The position numbers and the translations under genes are program-made. Source: Gnetum montanum (taxonomy: Eukaryota > Streptophyta > Gnetopsida > Gnetales > Gnetaceae). Taken from it: a stretch of DNA of 34,278 bases. The notes beneath the pieces are model-generated. The model worked only from the letters and a program-made list of their open reading frames with translations, was not told the DNA's origin and made no database searches. The DNA is taken from the NCBI GenBank assembly GCA_015680685.1, contig MNCI01030041.1:7969-42246 (forward strand), read 5' to 3'. How positions within the stretch are numbered: position 1 is the stretch's first letter; each line of letters starts with the position of its first letter. Positions 20,539 through 31,187 of the stretch are shown piece after piece.

Positions 20539-20860
20539 GATTGAATAAAGATCTGTACACTTAATGACTCCTGCTGCAGGCACTCATGGAAAAAATTTAT
20601 AACTTTCAAATAGAAAAAATGCAACAGCTTCACTATGATTGAAATTTAGACTCCCCATAAATGTGATGGGTAGGTGCATATTTATAGGCAATGGATTGAC
20701 ACCACATCGACAAGGCATCATTGACGTAGGTCAAAATGCATCGATGAGGCCTTGTGGACGAGGCCTCGTCAATGTTGTTAGCTATGTCGATGAGGCCTCA
20801 TCAACACAGCCAAAAAACTATGTCTCATTAGATTCCAATGGTTATGGATCTTTATAATCA
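20539..20860 (-). repeat. 5' LTR of D, second part (R, U3)
   Basis: Read on the minus strand this is the promoter side of the LTR: a TATA box (plus-strand TATTTATA, 20679-20686) and then U3 out to TGATTATAAAG at 20860, which fits the TG start of the family. Summed with the first part the LTR is about 974 bp, close to its relatives. U3 has GAGGCCTC palindromes instead of the GATATC arrays of the other copies. Confidence 0.72.
20709..20802. promoter_or_regulatory. Palindrome array in U3 of D (GAGGCCTC core)
   Basis: GATGAGGCCTTGTG (20743-20756), GACGAGGCCTCGTC (20757-20770) and GATGAGGCCTCATC (20789-20802) share a 14-base frame; the last two are perfect palindromes. A degenerate relative is at about 20709-20722. 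The site lies just upstream of the TATA box, a normal place for enhancer elements. Confidence 0.6.
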
Positions 20861-21427
20861 TGTGTTGTATCCATGCCTAGCAGGAGAAAAATAGCAAGCA
20901 ATAGAAAACCAAGGAGAGCTTGTGCAAAGCTTATGCCAGGGAGGAGACATCCCAAGACCTTGAGAGAACTAAAAAGAGAGTTGTGAGAGGGATTTCATGT
21001 GTGTGGATGCATATATAGAGCCAATTTTGTGTGTGAAATTGGCTAAAAATCTTTGTCTCTTGGGTTGGATTGATGATTTATGTGTGAGATCTAATTTGGA
21101 GATTGAGCCTTACATTGAGGTCAATCTTGTGAGATTGTAAAGCCTCAAGATTTACAATAGTATGAGTGTATGAGAGTGTGTTATATCCTTGGATTTAGGA
21201 TTCATTATATTGTAATCTTCTTATAAAATACTTGAAGATAGCTAGTTTTTCATTTTTCTAGAAAAATGTTTTGTCTTGCATAATATTTGGATTTAGTGGT
21301 TTGAAGAGGATTAATTAATTATTAATTAATGGAGTAAAAATGCTAGAATTATTATTATCAAGGCTTAGCTTTGGAGTTTTGTGTTGATTTTTGCTTGGAA
21401 ATTGGTTGAGAATTTTGTCAAATTTAG
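20861..21427 (+). repeat. Probable 5' LTR and leader of G
   Basis: It begins TGTGTTGTATCC next to the end of the LTR of D, with a TATA-like TATATAG at 21012-21018 and AT-rich sequence up to the gag ATG. The LTR end and PBS are not certain: TGGTTTGAAGAGG near 21298 is only a weak match to the tRNA-Met type TGGTATCAGAGC. Confidence 0.4.
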
Positions 21428-21967
21428 ATGGCACTCAAGAAGAAGCAAGTGCAAGCCCTAAATTGAGACTTGAAGAGCATGAAGTCTAACTTTTAGATGA
21501 TGATTTCTTGATTAGCTGAAATCAATGTATAGGTAATAGAAATATTAATCCTAGTCATATTCTGACATGCAAAGGTGAAGAGCATGGATACTCAAATGAA
21601 GAAGTTTTACAACCAGGTGGAGATAGAGTGGATGAAGAGGAGGAACAATCCAGGGAGTGTAGGAAACTATCAACTAAGGTTTCCAATCAGAGAAAATCCT
21701 ATGTCTTTGATGATAAATCCAAGGATTATAATGATGTTAAATACTTCTTCTCTGAGCAAGCTTGATGAGGAAGATAAGTAAAGACTTCCTAGAGAAGTCC
21801 AAAAGGGTGCAAGACTCCCATATATTGAGTTGAAGACTTTTAATGGTATAGATTGCATCAATGCTTATGCAAGTTTCCTGAAGGTACTTGACAAGAATTT
21901 TTAGTTGAATGCTATACATGACATGAAAATTTTAACAAAGAATGAGAAATAAGATCTGACAGGGTTG
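21428..21967 (+). pseudogene. gag N-terminal part of G
   Basis: MALKKKQVQAL opens at 21428. A frame at 21575-21778 has MDTQMKKFYNQVEIEWMKRR, followed after a stop by LPYIELKTFNGID (about 21820-21850), the usual 'P-F-x-G' entry to the capsid domain of Ty3/gypsy gags. It breaks at about 21968, where minus-strand ORF3 of E starts. The remaining capsid and nucleocapsid parts resume at 31188. Confidence 0.55.
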
Positions 21968-21976
21968 AATGTCACC

Positions 21977-24708
21977 TTATGTTGTTTCAAGTGGAGGTGG
22001 CTCTTCCATAGGTTTCTTTCCCTTGTTGTTAGGCATTTTAAATTGGTACTTATTTAGGAGGACCTACAACTTCTCATTTTTCATTCTTGGATCATGGACT
22101 GTCCATGTTGATGAACCAATGTTTAATGGATTCAACATGTTTCATGAACATGGTAGTTGTGGAAACATCTGATTGGCTTTAACGTACCATGTCATAAGCT
22201 TCTGTCGCTCTTCTTCAAAAGTTCTAGGTCGTTCTCTAAGTTCATAATTCTCCGTTAATCTTCTATAGCTAGATCTACTGCTACATCCTTCTACCTTTGA
22301 TAGCTAGCCTTAACTACTTCTAGTTCTGAGTTTGCTACTTGAAGTTTTTGTAGTGCATCTTTTCTATTTGCAAACTCCTTCTAATATAAAGCATAAGTGG
22401 CTCCTACTTGTTATTCTAGTTCATTTCTAGTCTTTCTCACTATTAACATGGCCAAATTAGCATATTGGAGGTTTCCTAATGCCATGTATTCTTTTAAGTA
22501 TTCTATTTATAAGTTTTTATTTTTCACTTCTACTTGAGAGGTTTGGGCCATGCTATCCAAGATGGGTTGCCAATTAGGATTTCTTGCTGCAACTGAACTA
22601 ATTTTGGCCTTTAACATCTAGATCGCTTTCTTAGTTATTTTTTTATACATGTCCACTTGGTCTTGAAAGTGTTCTTTGAGCTTTTCATGTTTCTTGGCCT
22701 CATTTTCCACGCACTCATTTTGATAGTTGATTTCTTTCTAATGGCATGTACCTTCTCCATAAAGAGGGTTCTTTTTTCTCTTTCAAGGTGGCTCATATCC
22801 TGGTTGATCCTCATTATCAACTCTTTCAACTAATGGATGCTTTCTTCTAGAGTTTTTTTCTAATTTTCTATTATGGTCAACCTCATGTTGTTTACAACGA
22901 GTTGTTTTTTTCTTCTTGTAAGGTAGTAAGTGCTTTAGCATGGGCATATGATTGGGATTTGACTACTGAAGCATTCCATATTGCCTTTTCTTTCTCATTT
23001 ACTATATCTTTATTATTCTTAAGGAAAAAATTTATCTACTTATTTCTGAATTATGCTATCTATTTTAGTGCTATGAAATGAGTTAGATCTCTCCTTTTGG
23101 CTCTCAAGGCTACAAGCTCTTCTTGTAATTAGTAAAGCTCATTATTAGCATGTTCTACCTTGGTTTCAGCCATGATTAACTTTTCTTTGATGGCTATTAA
23201 TTTAGACTATGTTATAGTGATATCAGTAGGAATATCAAATATATTTTTCATAACTTGTCCTATTTGCAACTATCTATCCAATACATCTTCATGTTCTTTA
23301 GGAGTCATAGAGGTACTAGTTATAATTTGAGCATCTTTTGCTCCAAAAATATTAGTTGGTGGCATAATAGGTACATTAAAGGATTATTTAATGTGATATG
23401 TAATCACTTTTATAGTTCCCACTGCATCATGGTGTTGCAAGACCACAATTGTGGTTTCTTCTCCTAATTCAAGCACCACTTGAAATGATGCGATGTTCCC
23501 AAAAATCTATTGTGACCATTGGGCCTCTCCTCTTGATTGTAGTAATATCTATTCACTAGTAGGATTGGTTGAAATAGTTGGGCTAAGTGCATCACCAACA
23601 ACTTTGAATAAATTTTTCTCTTCCCTACTTCCCCAACTAATAGTTTTTGCAATTTGCTACAGATGGCTCATTGATGGCCTATAATCTTGTAATGGTGATG
23701 GTGGAACTTATGGTTTCTACTGTTGTTATCCTATGGGTTGGGTAGCCTACTTAGTGCTTGGTTATTATTTTAATTGTTCCTTTTGGGGAGGGACTAGCTT
23801 GAGCATTTTTCCATAGGAAGCATTTTGTGCCTTCCTCAATGCATCATTTGTATACCCTTGGATACTAGCCTATTTGCATAACTTTTGGATATGATAAGGA
23901 AATGGAAGTGCTAACTTTCTTGCCTTCTTTTCTTTGAACTACCTTTGGATTTTTGTGAATTAGAGGTGAGCGATGTTTGCATTGAATTTTTCCATTAATA
24001 TTGCACTCCCTTTAGCTACATATGTAGAGATTCTATTCATTATTTTAGTAGGAAACAAGTGATAAGTGCCAATTTTGAAATAGATCTTTTCTTCTATAAT
24101 CAATTTATTGTATTCTTTATCTTCCTTGCCATATTCCTGCTATAACCATAGATTTTTGGCATTTGTGTCAGATCTGGTTAATATCTATGCCACCTTTTCT
24201 TCTTGATTAGGCACATTTAATATCTCTATAATTGCCTTAACTAAGTAAGGTACTGAGATTTCTTCAATTTTAACTGTAGCATCAACTTCTCAATTTTGCC
24301 AAAATTTGAGTGTTTCTCCTAGATACCATTCTCCATCATTTCTTAGAGTAGGCCACAAAGGAGATGACTAAAGTTGGTTGTTAACAACTTCTAGAGAAAA
24401 TTCCAAGAATGGAGCAAAGTTAAGTTTCACAATTACGCTCAACATGATGGATTTTTCATGAATAACCTAAAGACATTTAGGTGATAGTGTATGTTGTTTT
24501 CCCTAGACAAGTATTGTTGGAACATACACTTTTTCTTGAGTAGATTACTTTGTAGTAGGAGTTTGTTGATGAACGTTGAAGGATTATGCTTCCTACTCTC
24601 CTTGTTCTGCCTGTGGATTTTTTTGGCTCATTTTTTTCTTCCACTACCTTGTGGTGTTTTGCTTACTCGTCATGGGAGTTCTCCTTATGCTCCTATTTTT
24701 GGGGCCAT
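21977..24708 (-). pseudogene. ORF3 of element E (near full length, about 910 codons)
   Basis: It starts at ATG 24708 (MAPKIGA), preceded by ATTATAG, and ends EEPPPLETT with TAA at 21977-21979. Visible parts: basic N-terminus; about residues 125-260, EWYLG, VDATVKIEEISVPYLVKAI, ILNVPN, YFKIGTYHLFPTKIM and ARKLALPFPYHIQKLC; about 400-480, NIASFQVVLELGEETTIVVL; about 500-825, a Lys/Glu/Leu-rich likely coiled coil including NQDMSHLEREKRTLFMEK; near 840, WYVKANQMF. Stops are common, mostly TAG. There is no clear membrane segment, unlike a classical envelope protein. Residues 125-260 may belong to the 'putative plant transposon protein' family. The function is unknown. Confidence 0.82.
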
Positions 24709-26776
24709 CTATAATCAATCAAGGATTCGGAATTATTACAATATTCTAATAAATGAGTAACAATTTAATCCCTTACTCATACCCTTAGTCATATCAAGTT
24801 CTTTGTTCATTATGATTATAGAGTTAGAATATTTTTCAATAATAACCTCATTAGTACTTTGAATGAGTGGTATGATCAATTAGAAGTCTTCTTAAAGTGG
24901 TTTTGGCCATAACACAAGTGGTTTAGTTTAAAAGTTCTTAATATGTTACTTAAACTTACCCCTATAATACATTCTACTTGTTAGCAATTTCAAAATAATT
25001 GACTCAAATTTTCCTTACTAGCAACCCCCCATGATTAAGATGATCATTTCGAGATCATGTAGATTTGAAAATCATACAAATCGAGGTAATAATGAACAAG
25101 TTATGGGTGCTAGAAGTTGGAGTGTCAGAGCTCTTAGTTGTAAAGAAAATTTGGCAACAGCTTCCTTCTTATGAAATCCAGAAGTAAATTTTTTTTCTAA
25201 CTCCTCCATTATAGTATTTATGCATGTGATATCATAAATGTGACATAATAGGTGCCAATGATATCATAGATGTGATTTCACCATACGAAAATCAAAATTT
25301 TTGAATGTTTTTTCTTGGAACAAATTGAGTCCCATAGGATGGTTGGATGATATGCATCATGTTGAAAGGGTTTTGACATGGAGATGATGCTTTAATTATG
25401 AATAATGAGAATTGAAAATCTATGATTAAGGAATCTTGGGCTATGAAAGTATATGAGGTATTGATGGAATGGATGAGAAAGACAACATTGTTTTGATATT
25501 AGAATGGATAATGTGAGTTATATGGAAAGTATTTATTGTAATTGAAATGCTCAAGATGATGTGGAATCACTTGGAAAGTATAAGATACAATATTTATACA
25601 AGTGGGTCTTCCGCAAAGCATGCTCCAACCCTTAATTCCCTTGTATAACCACACCTAAAAGTGTCCTTAGGTACTTAAGGAGTTGAATGTAGTGCATGCT
25701 TGTTTAGAAAAACACACATGTAAGTACCACCGAATTGGAGAAATAACTCAATGTTACTCAAAATCATATGTTATGATTATTCAAATAGTGTGATGAAATG
25801 GCTTTATAAGGGATTTCAGGAATTAGGATGTGAAGTGCCTTACCAGAAGCATAATAAATTCTTGTGTTTTATTAGTGGTTAAGGTAATTATTAGCCTTTC
25901 TATCCAAGATTCAAACCAAGTCCATACCAGATACTAGTGACATTGCATCGTTTCATCCGTTGGAATCACAATCGTAAGACTATCAATGTTACAAGGAGCA
26001 TTGTCACTTGGCGTATTGTCCAAGGGAGGAGTTTATTCATGGCCCTTTATTTTTACTTATTTTTACTTTTTAGAGAAGCCACCTAACTTCAGGCATGGGT
26101 AACATGTCTTTCTAGTGGAACCCCCATAAATTTATTCTATGCTCTTTTATTTGTTAACTATGTCAAAATTTTTAAGGTAGCACTTATTTTACTCTTACTT
26201 CCATTTTTCATTAGATCTACAAAGATATAATACAACCTTAGTAGTATGATAAAACTTACAATAATAATCCAAAAATAATCCATAAGTTCCCTTAATGTCA
26301 CATCCTTTTTATTCCACTTGGTTCTTCACTTTATTGTGCAGGCATAATGATCACAAGTTTATTCTTACTTTGATAATGGAAAGAATATCATTATGGCCAT
26401 GGTAAGAACCTATTATTAATGGAATGGATGGATGGATGATGTGGGCTCATTGTGTGAATAATCAGTCCCTTATGATTTGATTTCATAGAGAAATTTTCAC
26501 TTTATTGGACTACATCTTTTCTTTATTTAAAAGTGTTTTATTAATGATCAAAAATAATTTACAAAGAGTTTAAAAACAAAGTATAGAGGAAATGGGAAAT
26601 ATGGTTAAAATTATTAAAAATTATAAAGAATGAAAAATATTAAAGATGTGAAAAATTGAAGAAATGAGAAAAATGTAAAAGAATGTGAAAAACAAAAATA
26701 ATTGTAAAACAAAAAATAGAAAAATCTCTTATTAATTCCTAAGTCATGATAGGGAGTCTTCTCCATGACTAAAATC
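24709..26776 (-). other. Post-pol spacer of E
   Basis: Homologous to the BC spacer in reverse orientation: blocks near 26290-26420, 26080-26120, 25930-25970 and 25600-25660 match in order. It is about 470 bases longer than the BC spacer between the last-but-one block and ORF3. An extra stretch at about 25210-25285 carries two GATATC palindromes like those of the LTR U3 regions. Just before the ORF3 ATG, minus-strand GGGTATGAGTAAGG and TTGATTGATTATAG mirror the intron-like signals of BC. Confidence 0.65.
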
Positions 26777-27789
26777 TTAGACAAGTGTTTGAAAAATGCT
26801 CCCTAGATCTCCTGAATCATACACTTTGGGTGGTTCTCTTACCATCTTTAGGGTTTTTACTTTGTTATGATTATCCCATGTGATCTTGATGGTAGTTGAG
26901 TTTTGATCATCTAAGTTCTTATTTTCCTTTTCCATTAATTTGTATTCATGAGTTAATATTTTCACTTCCAGGTCCTTAGTTGGAGTCATTTGCTTTGGAT
27001 ATCGAATTAGTAAGCGGTTCATGTGTATCCATGCAAATGTTAGGAAAATTAAGGTTCTCAGTTAATGGCCACGGAGTATCTTTTGGTTTTTGTGGCTTCT
27101 ACTCCTCTTTCAGCACACATTTGTGTTTCATTATTACTGTGGACTATTATGGTAGCTATGTTAGTACTTTGAATATTCTATCCACTATTGCATCCTTCCC
27201 TTTTAGTAGGTATGCATGGAATTCTTTGTGTATGGATGGATCCATATTTGTCCTCTTTTCTAATCTTTAAAAATAAATCTCTTATGTTTAGCCTATAATT
27301 AATGGTGCTAAGCCATGCCCTCCCCATGAGGATTGGACATTCCTTATTAGTATCCTTCACATGAATCATCAAGAAGCCTGCTAGGTAGGACCATCCATTG
27401 ATAGTGGTCACTACATCATCAATCTATTCCAAAGGGATGATAATAGATTGATTTGCAATCTCCAACCTAATGTTGCATTCCTTTAATGGTGGTAGGCTCC
27501 ATGTTTGATATGTGTCGTAGGAGATTAAATTAACTCTATAACCTAAGTCTAGTAGAGCTTTGCACGGTAGATTCCTAGCTACCTGTAAATAAATTAAAGC
27601 AACACTTGGATCAAAATGGTTTTGTAGGAGTAGCCCTACCTTAATCAAATTGGTAACAACTACTGTGAGTATGAGAGTTTGTATTTTTATACTCAATGAT
27701 GATGGAAGCTTGTCAAGAGTGAGAAGATCTATTATAGAAGAAGATGGTCTTGATAAAGCTCCTATTCTACTAGCCTTCTTTGGACTCAT
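26777..27789 (-). pseudogene. Aspartic protease remnant of element E
   Basis: The frame at 27789-27424 contains LPCKALLDLGYRVNLI (catalytic DLG codons at 27541-27549, where relatives have D-L-G-A-S) and CNIRLEIANQSIIIPLE, both typical of plant Athila-type retropepsins. The frame at 27411-27178 gives CPILMGRAWLSTINYRLN, the conserved hydrophobic-GR end of the domain. A further frame (27022-26777, ending GDLGSIFQTLV) is the tail before the spacer. The protease would cut the Gag-Pol polyprotein. RT should follow but does not. Frameshifts separate the parts. Confidence 0.83.
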
Positions 27790-30205
27790 CCTAAAGAAAG
27801 GGCATTTCTTTGTTTGGGCCTTAGCATTGCTGGTGAGATCTTCTATTTGTACATTTATTATGCTTGAAACCTTCTTCTACTATGGTAGTTCACCGTACAT
27901 TATGGGTTGTGGCATTGGTGGCAAGGGATTTGGATTGGGATTTGAGAGATTAGCTATTTGTGAATGCACATGTGGGTTTGGATTAGTTCTTGGTGGCATC
28001 AGTTGGTGATATTCTAGTGGGTGATATTATGGATTTTGAATAGTGGCATTTTCTAGTGGGATCAAACACTAGAGATAGTATCCATAAGGATCAAGTTATT
28101 GGTATGGATACTGGTTGCACGATGGTGGCATGGCCCATGATTGCCCTTGCTACCATTGTTGATGGTAGTGCTCCTATGACTGTAGGAAGAATCCACTAGG
28201 ATAGTACATTGGTTGAGGTTTTCACATATTGTTACCTCAAGGATAAGATAATCATTTTGGCATTTGCTTTTGAAGAAATTATTTTTTAAGTGCATATGCC
28301 CTATTTTTTTATAGATGTACCATGATTTGACAACATTCCTTAGGATGTTCGTACTAGCACACAATGCAACCTTTATCATTTGTCAACCTAGTGTCTGACT
28401 ACCTAGCTACTAAACCAAGTTTGCTCTTTTATCCAAATTTCTTTTTCTTCTTTCTGTGTCTACCTCTATTAAGCACTTGTTGTACTTTCTCCTCCATAAT
28501 CCTTAGTACTATTATACATTGTTCATCTATTGAATTCCACATTTTTGCTACTTGTTCTACTACATCAATAATAGATTTCTAAATCAGTTGCATCTCTTCC
28601 TTGATGACTTGACCCAAGGTTTCTTCCTTTCGGGTGTTACATACTAGTGTATCTTTTTTTTGGATTGATGGATTCCTATTGTATTCTTCAATTGATTTCC
28701 TTTTTTTGAATTTGCCTTTTTATTTTGCCACTTGATTGATGAGCCTTGGAATTTGATGGGTGGTTAATTCTAATGGTCTTCCTTGGGCATAAACCCCAAG
28801 GATTTTCCTTGTTTTTCTTCTCAACCCATCTATGATGTGTGTTAGCTATTCCTTTGATAAAAATCCATGGGCTAGGCATTTGTGTAATAGTGAATAATAT
28901 ATACTCATTTCTACATTAAGGATCATGCGAGTCCCTTATTTCTAGTACAAGATTTTATTTTTTATGTTTGACACATAAATATGTTTGATATTTATCATTA
29001 AAAACTTCAAGCATGGTACTCTAGTGTCTAATGGATTCAAGTTTCAGTGACTTGTACTAGTTTTATGCTTCCTTCACCAGTGTTCTAGGAAACAACTTCA
29101 ATTTATACTGATTACTTTCTATGTTTTGAAGGGCACAAGCATCATGGAATGCTTGAAGGTGATGCTGAGGATTAACGTTGTATCCTCCTTCAAATCTAGG
29201 CATGTTATTCATATCTAGCCATTTAATTTTACTATCTCTCACATGCTTGGTTGGTATGTAGACTACTTCCTAAATGTTAATCATGTTCTAGGTTTTTATA
29301 AGGGGTTCATCATCATGATCAGTTTCATAAGCTCTGTGGTAGTGGTGACCCCTTCTATGCTCATGCCTCTCTTGATCCTCTCTTCTCTCTTTGTGTCTCC
29401 TCCTTTCATATTCCTTATCTTCTAAATTAGAATACCTTAAGTATTGATCATGATGACCATGAGCTCTTCTCTTTTCCCTATCAAAATCTTGGTATTTGTG
29501 TTGTCTCTTGTCATAGTTCTTTGATGATCATGATGATGTAGAGGAGGTAGTAGGAGAATGGTGCTAGATGGTTCTCCTCTCATGACTCTTGTGAGTTTTC
29601 TTGTAGGGCTTAGTAGGATCCCTTGGCCTAGAGTCTCGATTGTATCTTGAGTTGGTAGCCTCTGCCTTGTGCATCTCTACTAGAGTAGAGTGAAGTTGAG
29701 CTTTGACAAGTTCTTCTAGTCTAACGATCGGTGTCTTTAATGGATCCTCAAGGTTTTGGTGGAGTTGATTCAAAATGAACTAATCAACATCAAGCTATTC
29801 TATGATGACAGATGTGTTGGCTTGCTTCCCTTTGGTATGAGCATGCTTAATTTTCATAGTAGCATCTATTTTTATCCACTCCCTTTTCGGTTCGTAGGGT
29901 CTGGTCATGTGTTGAGTCACATGATACCCTTCTTGAATCTAGTCCTAGTGCATTCCCCTTAGAGTAGTTTGTAGCATGGTTAGTGCTACATTTTTGAGTG
30001 GTAGAACTATGTTTCCTTACATATCTCTCCACCTCATTTTTCTATCCTGATGGAATATGAATGTGAAGTCTAGATGATATGAACCAATTTGAGCATAAGT
30101 AATTTGTATCTGCATTGGCATTCCCTAATCTTCTTCATCAACAATTTTATCACTACTCTTTCTAATATCCTTGGCAAGTAATGATTGATCATTATGTGAT
30201 GCCAT
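27790..30205 (-). pseudogene. gag remnant of element E
   Basis: The start is at ATG 30205 (MASHNDQSLLAKD), 118 bases inside the PBS. An Arg/Lys/His-rich region (29773-29564, SRYNRDSRPRDPTKPYKK) is followed by the capsid-like part at about 28950-29190 (HHLQAFHDACALQNI, then LEVFNDKYQTYL), a stretch with ILGVYAQGRPLELTTHQIPR (about 28730-28810), and the zinc knuckle at 28330-28368. Order and motifs match gag of D and BC. Many TAG stops and frameshifts are present. Confidence 0.83.
28330..28368 (-). other. gag zinc knuckle of E (C-X2-C-X3-H-X4-C)
   Basis: CIVC, TAG, YEHPKECC on the minus strand. All four metal ligands survive here, and the gap to His is three codons, one of them a TAG in a Gln-like position. 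Confidence 0.78.
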
Positions 30206-30323
30206 GTTATCATTTTTGGATGGTTTATGTTAAGTGCACTTTATATTAAGGTTTTGAAGATTAGAGTTAGGTTTTGATACAACTAAATTTGGAAAATAAA
30301 TTACATAGTATAACATTGAATTA

Positions 30324-30341
30324 TCCCTAGCAACAGCGCCA
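30324..30341 (-). other. Primer binding site of E (tRNA-Asp type)
   Basis: The minus strand reads TGGCGCTGTTGCTAGGGA, 15 of 18 identical to the tRNA-Asp complement; the three changes are all transitions. One base separates it from the LTR. Confidence 0.9.
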
Positions 30342-30342
30342 A

Positions 30343-31187
30343 TGGTAGGTGGTGGAGTTTCCAACACCCAACCATATGAAATACGAGTGTTCATGTGTAA
30401 TCCTGGTTGAACTCCACAAATACAGCAATGTGATTATACTAGTAATTGATTGGTGTTCATGATTGTTGTCTTTCCATGTAAGTTAGTAAAATCAATGTGT
30501 ATGGTTTAACTCACTATTAGGTATATGATATTGATGTTGTATTAACCATTTTGCTCCTAATAAACATGAAGTGAAGGTAAAATTTTCTAAATCTAAGTAA
30601 AAATGAAATAAATCTAAACTAGCCTATGTGATCAGTAGCTAGTCCTAATCTTTTGGTTACACCTTGGACTTCATGAAACTACTACTAGGATTACAAAATA
30701 CTACACTACTGGGTGTACTAATTGATAGTACTACTAGGTTACCAAGTAGTTACACTTATGTGCTTGAGATTAGTTGTACCCATTCCGCTTAATGACATTA
30801 AAAGGAAATTGCAAGAAATCATAAGCATTAACAATGAAATAGGAAAAATAGTAAACTAATTAAAAACATAAATAAAACTAAATGTTGTTACAATGATGGA
30901 AAATAGTCTTGATCTTTATTTTTTATCATGGAATTCATCCAAGTACATCACACTCAAATAAAGACTCTATTCAATCACTTAACATCACATTGTAGGCACA
31001 TACTTCTAAGTACTAAATTCAAGAAAACAAACTGAAACAGTTTTGTTACTAAGATATCAAATCTGCTATGATTTTGTGCATCCAAGTGTTGCTTATATAT
31101 GCTAGCACACATCCCGTGATATCATTTATACAATAACATATCTATGACATCATAGATACAATATCATAACTATGATATTGTTGGTTC
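30343..31187 (-). repeat. 5' LTR of element E
   Basis: On the minus strand it starts TGAACCAACAATATC and ends CACCTACCA. It keeps the family R block (TTTGAGTGTGATGTACTTGGA on the minus strand near 30955), a TATATAAG-type TATA box (31092-31099) and GATATC palindromes in U3 (31118-31123 and neighbours). The matching 3' LTR is not present in the window. Confidence 0.82.

Larger units (their letters stand above)
10279..20860 (-). mobile_element. Element D: Ty3/gypsy, minus strand, pro-RT-RNase H deleted, split by BC
   Basis: Read on the minus strand the order is LTR (20860 down to 13797, interrupted by BC), PBS, gag, then directly integrase, ending at 10278. There is no room for protease, RT or RNase H: proline-rich gag tail runs into the integrase N-terminus at about 11215. 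The spacer, ORF3 and 3' LTR are absent at the left end, where D abuts H. Loss of the 3' part without a terminal LTR suggests deletion after insertion. Confidence 0.82.
21968..31187 (-). mobile_element. Element E: Ty3/gypsy, minus strand, RT-RNase H-integrase deleted
   Basis: Minus-strand order: LTR (31187-30343), PBS (30341-30324), gag (30205-27790), protease (27789-27178), spacer, ORF3 (24708-21977). No RT, RNase H or integrase motif is found between protease and spacer. The 3' LTR and polypurine tract expected left of 21977 are missing, so E lost its 3' end at the junction with G. Same family as A, BC and D. Confidence 0.85.

Noticed and set aside
21290-21310. Possible tRNA-Met primer binding site of G
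   Set aside because: TGGTTTGAAGAGG matches TGGTATCAGAGC too poorly to claim, and the LTR end cannot be fixed.
27650-28009. 119-codon plus-strand frame
   Set aside because: It lies opposite the protease/gag of E on the minus strand, which has clear family motifs; this is a shadow frame.
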